Below are positions 18,483 through 27,795 of a stretch of 64,000 bases of DNA, piece by piece. Position 1 is the stretch's first letter. Each line of letters opens with the position of its first letter. The DNA is from Armatimonadetes bacterium Uphvl-Ar1 (GTDB lineage: Bacteria; Armatimonadota; Fimbriimonadia; Fimbriimonadales; Fimbriimonadaceae): assembly GCA_002162075.1 (NCBI GenBank), contig CP021423.1:434001-498000 (forward strand), read 5' to 3'. The notes under the pieces were generated by a model. That model did no database searches. It was given only the letters and a program-made list of their open reading frames with translations, and was not told the origin of the DNA. Position numbers and translations under genes: made by a program.

Positions 18483-20033
18483 ATGGAGATCGGGCGAGAG
18501 AATTTGACAATGCCGCAAAACAGCTTTGACCTCAGCCGCGCCGGGCGCGTTTATTGGAATTTGTCCCCCGCCGAACTCGTTGAGTTGGCGATCAAGAATG
18601 GTGAAGGGGAACTGGCCGCAAATGGTGCGCTGGTTGCACGAACGGGGAAATACACTGGTCGTACTCCGAAAGACAAGTGCGTTGTCAAGGATGCGAATAC
18701 TGCTGACAAAGTGTGGTGGGAAAACAATCGGGCGATTGATGAAGCTCAGTTCGCAAAGTTGCGAGCCAAAGCTCAGGGAGCAGTTGACGGAAAAACTCTT
18801 TATGTAGTGGATACATATGGTGGAGCTGACCCGGCTCACCGAGTTAAGGCGCGTTTTATTGTTGAGAAAGCGTGGCATGCTCTCTTCATTCGAACTCTTT
18901 TGATTCGTCCTTCGGTGGACGAATTAGTTGGTTTTGAGCCGGATTGGACGGTGGCAGACTTCAGCACGGAAGTTTGCGATCCGGAGAAAGATGGCACTTT
19001 GGGTGATGCAGTTATTGCATTGAATTTCACCGCTCAAGAGGTGGTCATTATGGGCACTCAGTATGCCGGTGAGATGAAGAAATCGGTGTTCACGATTTTG
19101 AATTACATTTTGCCGCTCAAGGGAGTTTTGAGTATGCACTGCTCGGCAAATATTGGCGAAGCAGGGGATTCTGCGTTGTTCTTTGGTCTCAGTGGCACCG
19201 GGAAGACAACTTTGAGTGCTGATCCGAAACGCGCGCTAATTGGGGATGATGAGCACGGCTGGAGCGACACGGGAATATTCAACTTTGAGGGCGGATGTTA
19301 TGCAAAATGCATCAATTTGAGCCAGGAAGGCGAACCACAGATTTGGAATGCGATTAAATTCCAAAGCGTTTTGGAGAATGTGGTTTTGGGAGATCGCCGG
19401 ATTCCTGATTTCACGGATACAACCTACACGGAAAACACTCGATGCGCCTATCCTTTGGAGAACGTTGAGGGTGCGGTTTCACCGAGCGTCGGTGGACACC
19501 CGAAAAACGTTGTGTTCTTAACTGCTGATGCGTTTGGGGTTTTGCCTCCCTTGGCTCGGTTGACTCCTGAAGAGACGATGTTCTACTTCTTGAACGGATA
19601 CACAGCCAAGGTTGCGGGAACTGAGGCGGGGGTTACGGAGCCGCAAGAAGTGTTCAGCGCTTGTTTCGGTGCTCCGTTCTTGCCGTTGCCGCCGAAAGTT
19701 TATGCGGAGCAACTCAAGAAGAAGATTGAAGAGCATGATGTCAAGGTTTGGCTTGTGAACACGGGCTGGACTGGCGGTGGATATGGTGTGGGTAAGAGAA
19801 TGAAACTTGGACATACCCGAGCCATGTTGACGGCGGCATTGGAGGGCAATTTGGATTCTGTCGAGTATGTTCAGGATCCGGTCTTTGGATTGAGCATTCC
19901 GACAAGTTGCCCGGAAGTTCCGAGTGAGATTTTGAATCCCCGGGAAACATGGGCGGACAAAGCAGCCTATGATGCGAAGGCAACTGAATTGAAAGGGATG
20001 TTTGACGCGAACTATACAAAGTTCACGGGTTAA
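18483..20033 (+). CDS. pckA: Phosphoenolpyruvate carboxykinase (ATP)
   Basis: Converts oxaloacetate and ATP to phosphoenolpyruvate, the gateway to gluconeogenesis. ATP-type signatures are present: LVARTGKYTGRTPKDK, the lysine motif and MHCSANIGEAGDSALFFGLSGTGKTTLSADP with P-loop GLSGTGKT at 235-242, then LIGDDEHGWSD. NTGWTGGGYGVGKRMKL near the C-terminus is also family-specific. A second ATG at 18510 (MPQNSFDLS) is an equally good start and removes nine residues. A strong bidirectional terminator follows. The enzyme fits a lifestyle with hydrolysed sugars and amino acids as carbon. Confidence 0.97.
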   Translation: MEIGRENLTMPQNSFDLSRAGRVYWNLSPAELVELAIKNGEGELAANGALVARTGKYTGRTPKDKCVVKDANTADKVWWENNRAIDEAQFAKLRAKAQGAVDGKTLYVVDTYGGADPAHRVKARFIVEKAWHALFIRTLLIRPSVDELVGFEPDWTVADFSTEVCDPEKDGTLGDAVIALNFTAQEVVIMGTQYAGEMKKSVFTILNYILPLKGVLSMHCSANIGEAGDSALFFGLSGTGKTTLSADPKRALIGDDEHGWSDTGIFNFEGGCYAKCINLSQEGEPQIWNAIKFQSVLENVVLGDRRIPDFTDTTYTENTRCAYPLENVEGAVSPSVGGHPKNVVFLTADAFGVLPPLARLTPEETMFYFLNGYTAKVAGTEAGVTEPQEVFSACFGAPFLPLPPKVYAEQLKKKIEEHDVKVWLVNTGWTGGGYGVGKRMKLGHTRAMLTAALEGNLDSVEYVQDPVFGLSIPTSCPEVPSEILNPRETWADKAAYDAKATELKGMFDANYTKFTG

Positions 20034-20042
20034 TCTTAAAAG

Positions 20043-20082
20043 AAACAGCCCCGGGAAGAATTCTCCCGGGGCTGTTTTTTTG
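20043..20082. terminator. Bidirectional terminator between pckA and the pilin-like gene
   Basis: A perfect 12 bp stem (20045-20056 with 20064-20075) has a 7 nt loop. T-tract on the right serves pckA; the A-rich left flank gives U's for the convergent minus-strand gene. Confidence 0.93.
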
Positions 20083-20084
20083 TA

Positions 20085-20915
20085 TCAGCGGACGAGCCAA
20101 GTGTAGTCGCCGGCTTTGATGGCGACATCGGCGGCGGTGAGTCGTCCGAGGCTTCCATCCACTTTGATGCTGAAGTTGATTTTGCCGTGACGCCCCTCAA
20201 TGTCTTTTGACGAGAAGTCGCCTTTGCTGGTGTTTTGGAAAGCGAGTCGGGTGACAAACTTTGACTCAGGATCGAGATTAAATTCCTGATTATCGAACCC
20301 GATGGAGAACCCGTCAAACTTTGAGGGCGTGCCCTCGTCGTCGGTGAAAGGGAGAGGATTGTATACGTTTTGGGAGCCGTTATTGGATGTTTCGGAGATT
20401 AGGACGGTTTGATTTTCGTTTGCGACGTCACTGACGGCGCGGGCACTGAGGCTCGCGAGCATTCCGTATGTGAGGTCAATGTATTTGAGTTGTTTGTCTT
20501 CTCGGGAGAACATTGATCGAGAGACTGATTGGCCATTGACGCGAGTAACTGCGGTCTCTGGTGCGGCGGGGCATTTGAATGATGACCCGGTTGGAAGAGA
20601 AGGTATGACGCTTGCCCAGACGATTGGGAGGTCGTTGGTGAGCTGGGGAGAGCCCCCGGGACCGACTTCGTAGAGAGGGGGGAACCTTCCATCGTAGATT
20701 TCTGCGTATTGTTTGATGCTAAAGGCTATGTCCTTCATATTCTTCTTGCACGCTGACTCGTGGGCCTGTTTGCGTAGTTGGGGGTAGATGGCGGCGAAGG
20801 AGCCTCCGACGACGACGAGAGCAAGGATAATCCAGGCGATGTCTTTTTTCGAGATGTATTGGGAGCCTAAATCGGCAGAGCCCTCGGGTGCATCGGGATC
20901 AAATTGGTTACTCAT
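20085..20915 (-). CDS. Pilin-like single-pass membrane protein
   Basis: A 276-residue protein beginning MSNQFDPDAPEGSADLG, with one transmembrane helix (IAWIILALVVVGGSFAAIYPQL, about 27-48) and an outside domain resembling the DUF1559-type pseudopilin fold (CKKNMKDIAFSIKQYAEIYDGRFPP, FKCPAAPET, YGMLASLSA, TVLISET). It lacks the prepilin peptidase site (no G-F-T-L-x-E), so it stays uncleaved. Its start overlaps the stop of the LCP gene by 8 bp; they are an operon. A role at the cell surface is inference; the function is unknown. Confidence 0.7.
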   Translation of the reverse strand: MSNQFDPDAPEGSADLGSQYISKKDIAWIILALVVVGGSFAAIYPQLRKQAHESACKKNMKDIAFSIKQYAEIYDGRFPPLYEVGPGGSPQLTNDLPIVWASVIPSLPTGSSFKCPAAPETAVTRVNGQSVSRSMFSREDKQLKYIDLTYGMLASLSARAVSDVANENQTVLISETSNNGSQNVYNPLPFTDDEGTPSKFDGFSIGFDNQEFNLDPESKFVTRLAFQNTSKGDFSSKDIEGRHGKINFSIKVDGSLGRLTAADVAIKAGDYTWLVR

Positions 20916-21924
20916 CGGGGTTTCCCATGGCGAGGGGATCATCAACGGGGACGACCATGTATTGACGGAGGACTTGGGGGAGAAGTCGCCGATCAACGCT
21001 GAGATTATAGGTTCCTTCGATTTCGTTGACGGGGATTTGGCCCATACGAATTCTCTCGTTGCTATCGAGGGATTGGACGAACATGGCGAGTGAAGCGACC
21101 TCTTCTGAATCGAATGTGTTTCCACCGACTTCGATGGTTTTTTGGAGAACTTTGGGACCGACTTGCCAGTTGGAGAGAAGCTTGGATTTGAGGGCGAGGA
21201 GGAGGTCTTTTTGGCGCTTTTGCCGTTCAAAGTCACTGTCGCCGCCGCGCCCGGTGGAGTTTTTGCGCCAACGGACGTAGCCCATTGCTTGGTATCCATC
21301 GAGGTGTTGACGGCCTTTTTTGAGGTCGATGTAGAGGTTTGCGGCTTTATCGGTGTAGTTCATATCCCGGGGGATATAGAGATCGAGTCCGCCGACCATG
21401 TCGATGATTTCGATAAAGGCGTCGAAATTGAGCGTGACAACGCGGTCAATTTTGACTTCGGGCAGGATCTCTTCAACTGCGGCTTTGGCGAGTTCTGGGC
21501 CGCCGATGGCGTTGTAACCATTGATCTTTTGCCGCTCATAGCCAGGGAGTTTGCAAAGCGTGTCACGCGGGATCGAGACCGTTCCGACGAGTTTCCGTTC
21601 AAAATCGAACCTGGCGACCATCATCATATCGGACCGGGCGTGTTGTTTGAGAACTTGTTTGCCGCCGTAATACAGCTCTTTGTCGCAACCCAGGATGAGG
21701 ACGGTTATCGAGTCGTCGCGGAAGACTTTTTGGGGTGTGGTATTGGTGATTTTTTGGCGGATTGTGTCGGTGATTATGCTGCTCTGGCTGAGCCATCCCG
21801 CGATGCCTCCGAGGGCGAGGCAGATGCCGAGGAAAAGAATATAGAAGAGCCCTCCGACAAATTGCCGGGGTGTGGTGTGCTTCTTTTTTGACTTTGAGGG
21901 GGCTTTTTTCGCGGATGAGCTCAT
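20908..21924 (-). CDS. LytR-CpsA-Psr (LCP) family protein
   Basis: LCP enzymes transfer undecaprenyl-linked glycopolymers to peptidoglycan or other acceptors. After a basic cytoplasmic tail and one transmembrane helix (VGGLFYILFLGICLALGGIAGW), the LCP domain shows ARSDMMMVARFDFERKLVGTVSIPRDT, KINGYNAIGGPELA, VGGLDLYIP and YVRWRKNSTGRGGDSDFERQKRQK. These match the catalytic arginines and aspartates of the family. At 338 residues it has normal length. It leads an operon with the pilin-like protein downstream, suggesting joint action in building or anchoring surface polymers. Confidence 0.9.
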   Translation of the reverse strand: MSSSAKKAPSKSKKKHTTPRQFVGGLFYILFLGICLALGGIAGWLSQSSIITDTIRQKITNTTPQKVFRDDSITVLILGCDKELYYGGKQVLKQHARSDMMMVARFDFERKLVGTVSIPRDTLCKLPGYERQKINGYNAIGGPELAKAAVEEILPEVKIDRVVTLNFDAFIEIIDMVGGLDLYIPRDMNYTDKAANLYIDLKKGRQHLDGYQAMGYVRWRKNSTGRGGDSDFERQKRQKDLLLALKSKLLSNWQVGPKVLQKTIEVGGNTFDSEEVASLAMFVQSLDSNERIRMGQIPVNEIEGTYNLSVDRRLLPQVLRQYMVVPVDDPLAMGNPDE

Positions 21925-22041
21925 TGCGACAGGAAGTTTTACGTTCTGGGAGTATAACGCCCGGCAGAGTGTATGCGTTCCGACTCTTTGGGCACCAGTT
22001 ACCTCTGTTTTGACGTATCATCTTGCTTGAGGTGGTTTAAC

Positions 22042-22709
22042 ATGACGAGAAATCGGGCCTTTACGCTGATTGAATTATTGGTTGTGATCGCGATCATTGC
22101 GATTTTGGCGGCAATTTTGTTCCCGGTTTTTGCAAAAGCGAAAGCGGCGGCGAAGAAAACGGCATGCATTAGTAATTTGAGTCAGATTGGGAAGGGGACT
22201 TTGCTTTATATGGGCGACTATGATGATCGGTTTCCGTTTGCGGTTGATCCTATTGATGCGGCCCAGCCTCAGATTTGGTCAGCGGAGCCTCAATTTCAGG
22301 CATTGATTCCGCAAATGCCTTTTTTGCACGAAGCTTTGCAGCCGTACATAAAGAGTCTGGAGTTGTTCAAATGTGCGGGGGACACGGGGACTCGGGTTTG
22401 GACGATCGTCCCTTTATTCCTTTTGATAATGCACCGACTATGCACGCGGTTTGGAAGACGAGCTATTTCTTCCGGACGGAGATTGCCTTCAAGCAGTTGT
22501 CACAGACGGGATTGCGGAACCCGGCGGAGACGAATTATTTGTTTGATGCGGCGGGGCATTGGCATGGGAGCAAGGGGGCGATGGAGCCCGATGATGCGAT
22601 GCTGTTTGAAAAGCTGAAGGAGTATCGTTACAATACGCTGTTTGGCGATATGCACGTCAAGAGTTTGACGGAGGATCAGTTGCAAGCGGCATGGGCAACT
22701 GATCTGTAG
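22042..22709 (+). CDS. Type IV prepilin-like protein (DUF1559-like), frameshifted
   Basis: Pseudopilin with the N-terminal methylation signal [20 protein letters not shown] and then [19 protein letters not shown], a form I associate with Armatimonadota. The mature protein would be secreted by a type II/IV pilus-like system. The frame breaks after [11 protein letters not shown]. Adding one G to the run at 22386-22389 gives [20 protein letters not shown] and an open frame to 22709. The C-terminal half contains [17 protein letters not shown] and [12 protein letters not shown], typical of this group. A purine-rich GAGGTGG at 22030 is a plausible ribosome binding site. Confidence 0.8.
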
Positions 22710-22729
22710 GATTTGGGTAACGTTCGCCT

Positions 22730-25099
22730 ATGTTGGCGATGGTGGCGGCAGGGACGGTGATGATGAGTTCGCCGGATTTAGAGTTATGGTACGACCGCCC
22801 GGCGACCAAATGGGTTGAGGCGTTGCCAGTTGGGAATGGTCGGATCGGGGGAATGGTATTTGGCGGGGTTGGATCGGAACGAGTTGGGCTCAATGAGGAT
22901 ACGTTTTGGGCGGGGGAACCGATTGATGCGAGTGGACACGGGCGACCGGAGCTTTTGGCTCCCCTCCGAAAGGCACTTTTTGAGGGAGACTGGGCAAAAG
23001 TTGATGGTCTTTCCATGCAGATGCAAGGGCCTTATACACAGAGTTTTTTGCCTTTTGGAGATCTGAGCCTAGACTTTGGTGAAGGTTTTGAGGCAACTGA
23101 TTATCGTAGGAGTTTGAATCTGATGTCGGGGGTTGCGACGACGGAATTCTTGGCGGGAGGCTCGCGTATTTCCAGAAAAATTTATTCAAGTTTGGCAGAC
23201 CCGGTGATGGTCGTTGAAATCGACGGGGCAAGGGATTTTTCGGTTGGATTATCGAGCAAGGTGCGGCACTCGGTTTTTGGGCGTCGCGGACGACTTGTGA
23301 TGACGGGTGAGGCACCCATTCATGCTGATCCGAATTACTTGGGAGGCGATGATCGAACAGCGATTCGATATTTGAAAGGACGGGGAATGAAGTTTTGTGG
23401 GATGGTCGATGTCATGGCTGAGGGGGGAGTGGTCCGAAAGGAAGGGGAGCGACTGAGAATCTCTGGTGCCCGCCGTGCGGTGATTCGTGTGGCATTGCGA
23501 ACGAGTTTTGTTGATCGTTTTACGGCACCTCACCTTGGGCCTGATCCGGTTGCTTTGTGCGAGCGAGATTTGGCGGATTCGCCGATTGACGGGATGCGGG
23601 GAAGGCACGAACGAAAATTTCGGTCAATGATGGAACGGAACCTTTTGGTTCTTTCTCATCCGGAGCGATTGAGTCGAAATGATTGGCCGACCGATCGCAG
23701 AATCAAAGAGTTTGGGGATACCAATGATCCCGGGCTTGTTGTTTTGGCTTATCAATTTGGGCGGTATTTGATGGTGAGTTCTTCTCAGCCGGGAACGATT
23801 CCGGCGAATCTGCAAGGGATTTGGAATGAAGAGATGCGGCCGCCCTGGAGCGCGAACTATACGATCAATATCAATACCCAAATGAACTATTGGCCGGCGC
23901 TTGTGACCAATTTGGCGGAATGTCATGAGCCGTTGCTTGATTTTGTTCGAGATTTATCGAAAGCGGGCGAAAAGACGGCTCAATCTTTTTACGGAGCGCG
24001 GGGGTGGGTGGCGCATCACAACACGGATTTGTGGGCGCATAGCTATCCGGTTGGGGCGAAGTCGGGAAGTCCGGTATGGGCGAACTGGCAAATGGGAGGT
24101 CCGTGGCTGGCGACTCATATTTTGGAGGATTTTCGATTCACCCAAGATGCGGATCGCCTCCGGAAAAATTATGCGGCGCTAGAAGGCTCCGCAACATTTT
24201 TGCGGGATTGGCTCACTGCTGATCCTCGGGTTGGGCGCGAGGGTGAGTTGACGACGGCTCCCTCAACTTCACCTGAAATTGGGTTTTGGGCGAAGGAGGG
24301 CGTTGGAGTTTCGACGGGGATTGGGGCGGCGATGGATCTTGGGATTATTAAGCAAGTTCTAGCGGATTCAAGTGAGGCGGCGAGGATACTGGGAATCACT
24401 CAAGGTGGTGATTGGCTGAGCTTGCGGGGAAGGGTTGCTCCGTATAGGATTGGCAAGCGAGGGCAATTGCAGGAGTGGTCGGATGATTGGCTGGAGCACG
24501 ACGAGAAACACCGCCATTTGAGTCACCTTTGGGCGGCATTTCCGGGCGCGGAAATCAATGTTGACGACACGCCGGAATTGGCGGCAGCGGTGCGCCGCGC
24601 AATGGACTTGCGCGGGGATCAGTCTACAGGATGGGCGATGGCGTGGCGGCTCTGTTTGTGGGCGCGGTTGCGCGATCCAGAGCGGGGATATGGAATGATT
24701 CGGCGATTGCTGGTTCTTTCGGGAGAAGGCACAAATTACAACTCAGGCGGGGTTTATGCGAACTTGTTTGGGGCACATCCACCTTTCCAAATTGATGGCA
24801 ACTTTGGGGCGACGGCGGGGATTGCGGAGATGTTGGTTCAGTCTCATCGCGGGGATATCCACTTGCTACCTTCATTGCCCTCGGCCTGGCCGGATGGTGA
24901 GGTTCGCGGATTACGGGTTCGAGGTGGTCACACGGTGGATCTCAAGTGGGCATTGGGCAAGTTAGTTGAGGCAAAAATTTGGCCTTATCGTGGAGTCAAA
25001 TCGTTGAAAGTTCGGTATGACGGAGGGGAATTGGAAGGGGCTGCGCCCAATGGAACAATTGTTGCGTCTGGAAAGATGCTACGAATCACAGTGAAGTGA
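22730..25099 (+). CDS. Glycoside hydrolase family 95 (alpha-L-fucosidase-like)
   Basis: A 789-residue GH95 enzyme, expected to release alpha-1,2-linked L-fucose (some members act on galactose). Signatures: LWYDRPATKWVEALPVGNGRIG, LNEDTFWAGEP, LQGIWNEEMRPPWSANYTININTQMNYWPA around residues 361-392, GWVAHHNTDLWAHSYP, and C-terminal HRHLSHLWAAFPG and PPFQIDGNFGATAGIAEML. The N-terminus (MLAMVAAGTVMMSSP) is a short possible signal peptide. TAACGT at 22718-22723 ends 7 nt before the ATG. The substrate suggests plant or algal hemicellulose, or host-type glycans. Confidence 0.93.
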   Translation: MLAMVAAGTVMMSSPDLELWYDRPATKWVEALPVGNGRIGGMVFGGVGSERVGLNEDTFWAGEPIDASGHGRPELLAPLRKALFEGDWAKVDGLSMQMQGPYTQSFLPFGDLSLDFGEGFEATDYRRSLNLMSGVATTEFLAGGSRISRKIYSSLADPVMVVEIDGARDFSVGLSSKVRHSVFGRRGRLVMTGEAPIHADPNYLGGDDRTAIRYLKGRGMKFCGMVDVMAEGGVVRKEGERLRISGARRAVIRVALRTSFVDRFTAPHLGPDPVALCERDLADSPIDGMRGRHERKFRSMMERNLLVLSHPERLSRNDWPTDRRIKEFGDTNDPGLVVLAYQFGRYLMVSSSQPGTIPANLQGIWNEEMRPPWSANYTININTQMNYWPALVTNLAECHEPLLDFVRDLSKAGEKTAQSFYGARGWVAHHNTDLWAHSYPVGAKSGSPVWANWQMGGPWLATHILEDFRFTQDADRLRKNYAALEGSATFLRDWLTADPRVGREGELTTAPSTSPEIGFWAKEGVGVSTGIGAAMDLGIIKQVLADSSEAARILGITQGGDWLSLRGRVAPYRIGKRGQLQEWSDDWLEHDEKHRHLSHLWAAFPGAEINVDDTPELAAAVRRAMDLRGDQSTGWAMAWRLCLWARLRDPERGYGMIRRLLVLSGEGTNYNSGGVYANLFGAHPPFQIDGNFGATAGIAEMLVQSHRGDIHLLPSLPSAWPDGEVRGLRVRGGHTVDLKWALGKLVEAKIWPYRGVKSLKVRYDGGELEGAAPNGTIVASGKMLRITVK

Positions 25100-25117
25100 G
25101 TCGAAGAAGAATTTGCG

Positions 25118-26263
25118 ATGTTGCTGCGTCCCTATGCTTGCGTGATTGCCGGTGAAATCCGGTTTGGGGTGGAAGTTGAAGTGATCGATGGAGTGATCAC
25201 TCGGCTAGGGATTCAGGGTGGGGTTCCGGATGATTATGTTTTGTGTCCCGCGTTTGTGAATGCTCATTCGCACTTTGAGTACCGCGGATTGTTAGATCGC
25301 GTTCATGGGGATGATTTTTTCTCTTGGATTCGCGAAATCACGGCGGCGAAAAGTGAGCAAGAGATGGCAGAAGTAGCGCATGACTGTCAGGTTGCGGCGG
25401 AAGAGAACCGGGGGACGGGGGTGGCGTATGTTTGGGAACATTCCGACCGACCGGGTTCAGGGCATGCGATGAAGGAAGTGGGGTTGGATGGGGTTTTGTT
25501 CCAGGAGTTGATTACGTTCCGGGAACATGCTGCACCGGGGTTAAAATTTGCCGAGATTCACGAGCGGGCGGCAGAGCAGTACCGCCAGAGTGGGATTCCG
25601 GCTTATGTGAATCCACATTCGCTTTATACGGTTGATCATAAGTCTTTGGAGCGAGTGGGTTTCAGGGCGGGGCCGATTAGCATTCACTGCGCGGAGAGTC
25701 GGTTTGAGCGAGATTTGACGGTGCATGGGTCGGGACCATTTGCGGAGTTTCAGCGGGCGAACGGGTGGGATGTCGTTCCCCAAGGTCTTTCCCCGGTGGC
25801 GGTTTTGAACGGGCTTGGCTACTTGAGACCGGGGACTCAGCTTGTCCATTGCTGTGATGTTGATGAGGGAGATTTGGAGCGGATGGCGCGGACAGGGGTG
25901 AGTGTTGCGCATTGCCCTCGGTCGAACCTTGCCTTGAGTTGTCCGATTGCTCCGGTGAAGCGCATGTTGGATGCCGGAATTCCAGTGGGGCTGGGGATGG
26001 ACAGTGCGGCGAGTTCTGGCCCAATTGATATGTTTGAGGAGATGCGGTGCGCTTTGGAGATGTCTCGGCGGCGAGGTGAGGCTCTGGAGGGCGAAGAGAT
26101 TCTTTGGATGGCGACGGGAGGCGGAGCCCGGAGTTTGCGCGTTCCGAATTGGGAGATTGAGGTTGGGAGTCGGGTGCCGTTGATACGGATTGCGGTGGAC
26201 GACTGCTATTCTGCGGAGGAGTTGATTGAGCGGGGGAGTCCGGGGGATGTGAGTTGGGTTTAG
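25118..26263 (+). CDS. Amidohydrolase family protein (deaminase-type)
   Basis: Metal-dependent hydrolase of the ATZ/TRZ/guanine deaminase group. Metal ligands visible: VNAHSHFEYRG near 49 (H-x-H), ISIHCAESRFERD (H), LVHCCDVDEGD (H) and GLGMDSAASSGP (D). PHSLYTVDH is a substrate-site strand. At 381 residues it is complete. Members include aminodeoxyfutalosine deaminase and methylthioadenosine deaminase; no menaquinone genes are adjacent, so I do not choose. It overlaps the next gene by about 10 bp. Confidence 0.82.
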   Translation: MLLRPYACVIAGEIRFGVEVEVIDGVITRLGIQGGVPDDYVLCPAFVNAHSHFEYRGLLDRVHGDDFFSWIREITAAKSEQEMAEVAHDCQVAAEENRGTGVAYVWEHSDRPGSGHAMKEVGLDGVLFQELITFREHAAPGLKFAEIHERAAEQYRQSGIPAYVNPHSLYTVDHKSLERVGFRAGPISIHCAESRFERDLTVHGSGPFAEFQRANGWDVVPQGLSPVAVLNGLGYLRPGTQLVHCCDVDEGDLERMARTGVSVAHCPRSNLALSCPIAPVKRMLDAGIPVGLGMDSAASSGPIDMFEEMRCALEMSRRRGEALEGEEILWMATGGGARSLRVPNWEIEVGSRVPLIRIAVDDCYSAEELIERGSPGDVSWV

Positions 26264-26556
26264 ACCGGGCGGCGGAGTTGATGGCGGTTTGTGAGCGGAT
26301 TCCGGCGGGCCGGGTGGCGAGTTATGGGATGGTGGGAGCGGAGATGGGGGTGAGTGGCTTGGTGGCGGGAAAGTGGTTGGATCGGTGGGGGGAGCAGACT
26401 TGTTGGTGGCGGGTCGTGGGGGCGAAGGGATATCTTTTGGTGGCGCGCCGGGATGCGGGGTTGGCGGTTGTTCAGCGGTCTATGCTGGAGGGGGAGGGGG
26501 TGGAGTTTGATGAGATGGGTCGGGTTCGGGGGGAGTATTTTGTGGAAGGGCTTTGA
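26254..26556 (+). CDS. Alkyltransferase-like (ATL) protein, MGMT DNA-binding domain
   Basis: A 100-residue version of the O6-alkylguanine transferase DNA-binding domain. ATL proteins bind alkylated guanines without repair and flag them for excision. IPAGRVASYGMVGAEMG and WWRVVGAKGYLL align with the family. The reactive P-C-H-R motif reads C-W-W-R: the catalytic Cys is a Trp, as in ATLs, but His is also Trp, which is unusual. The TTG at 26254 overlaps the upstream gene; the ATG at 26281 is an alternative. It is probably translated with the amidohydrolase. Confidence 0.75.
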   Translation: MGLDRAAELMAVCERIPAGRVASYGMVGAEMGVSGLVAGKWLDRWGEQTCWWRVVGAKGYLLVARRDAGLAVVQRSMLEGEGVEFDEMGRVRGEYFVEGL

Positions 26557-26701
26557 GGCGTACTTTTCCGCCGAGGAGATATTTTGAAGCGGACGGCACT
26601 TCTAATCGACTGACCTCACCCCCTGACCCCTTTCCAATAAAACGGATAGGGGGGATTTGCCGGACTTGTTGAACCGAGAAGGGGGATTCGCCTAATTCAA
26701 G
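26557..26701. other. Intergenic gap with a C-rich repeat trace
   Basis: CACCCCCTGACCCC near 26616 resembles the C-rich arm of the palindromic repeat family, but no complete hairpin remains. No gene seen. Confidence 0.4.
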
Positions 26702-27786
26702 TCACATGTAGGAGATAGATTTGTGGCGGAGGGCGTGGTCGGCGAGGGTGAGGGCGATCATGGCTTCGACCATGGGGACGGCGCGGGGGAGTACGCAGGG
26801 GTCGTGGCGGCCCTTGCCTTTGAGGGTCGTATTTTCGTAGTCAGTGGTGACGGTGTCTTGTTCCGGAAGGATGGTAGCGACGGGTTTGAAGGCAACGCTC
26901 AGCGTGATGGGCATGCCGTTGGAGATGCCGCCTTGGATGCCTCCGGAATGGTTAGTGGTTGTGTAAACGGTTTGGTGGTCGTCGCTGCGGTAGGGGTCGT
27001 TGTGTTCAGAACCAGTTAGGAGTATTCCGTGGTAGCCAGAGCCGATTTCGAACCCTTTTGAGGCGGGGAGGGAGAGGAGGGCTTTGGCAAGATCGGCTTC
27101 GAGCTTGTCGAAAATGGGTTCGCCCCAGCCGGTGGGGACTCCTCGGGCAATGGCGCGGACAATTCCGCCGACAGAATCGCCTTGCTTGCGGATGGATTCG
27201 ATGTGGGCGATCATTTGGTCGGCGGTGGCTTGATCGGGGCATCGGACGATGTTGGACTCGATTTGGGCGAGTGTGAGGGATTCGGGGTTGACGGTGGCTT
27301 TGATGTGTTGGACTTGATCAACCCAGGCGAGGATTTCGACGCCAAAGTGGGCTTGGAGAAGCTTTTTCGCAATGGCTCCGGCGGCAACTCGACCGATGGT
27401 TTCTCGGGCAGAAGCGCGGCCCCCGCCGGAGACGGATCGGAGTCCGTATTTTGCGTCGTAAGTGAAATCGGCATGAGATGGGCGGTACTTGTCGCGGAGT
27501 TCGTCGTAGTCGCGGGATCGTTGATCTTGGTTGCGGACGAGGAGGGCGATGGGGTTCCGGTGGTGAGCCCTGATTCGATTCCGGAGAGAATTTCGACTTG
27601 GTCGGCTTCTTGGCGCTGGGTGACGATTTTGGATTGTCCGGGGCGGCGGCGGTCGAGTTCGAACTGGATTTCTTCGGCGGTGATTGGGAGTTTTGGGGGG
27701 CACCCGTCAACAACGACTCCGACTCCGATGCCGTGGGATTCGCCGAAGGTAGTGCTGCGGAAAAGGTGACCGAATGTGCTGGACAT
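26702..27786 (-). CDS. aroC: Chorismate synthase, frameshifted
   Basis: Final shikimate-pathway enzyme, converting EPSP to chorismate with reduced FMN. The N-terminal part (from ATG 27786) has [30 protein letters not shown] and [13 protein letters not shown]; the C-terminal part has [29 protein letters not shown] and GSGYHG, SNGMPI, KPVATI. They lie in two frames. One extra G in the plus-strand run 27551-27554 joins them as [13 protein letters not shown], the expected family sequence. As aroC is rarely dispensable, I read this as one functional gene with a lost base in the assembly. Confidence 0.9.
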
Positions 27787-27795
27787 CTGGGGTGA

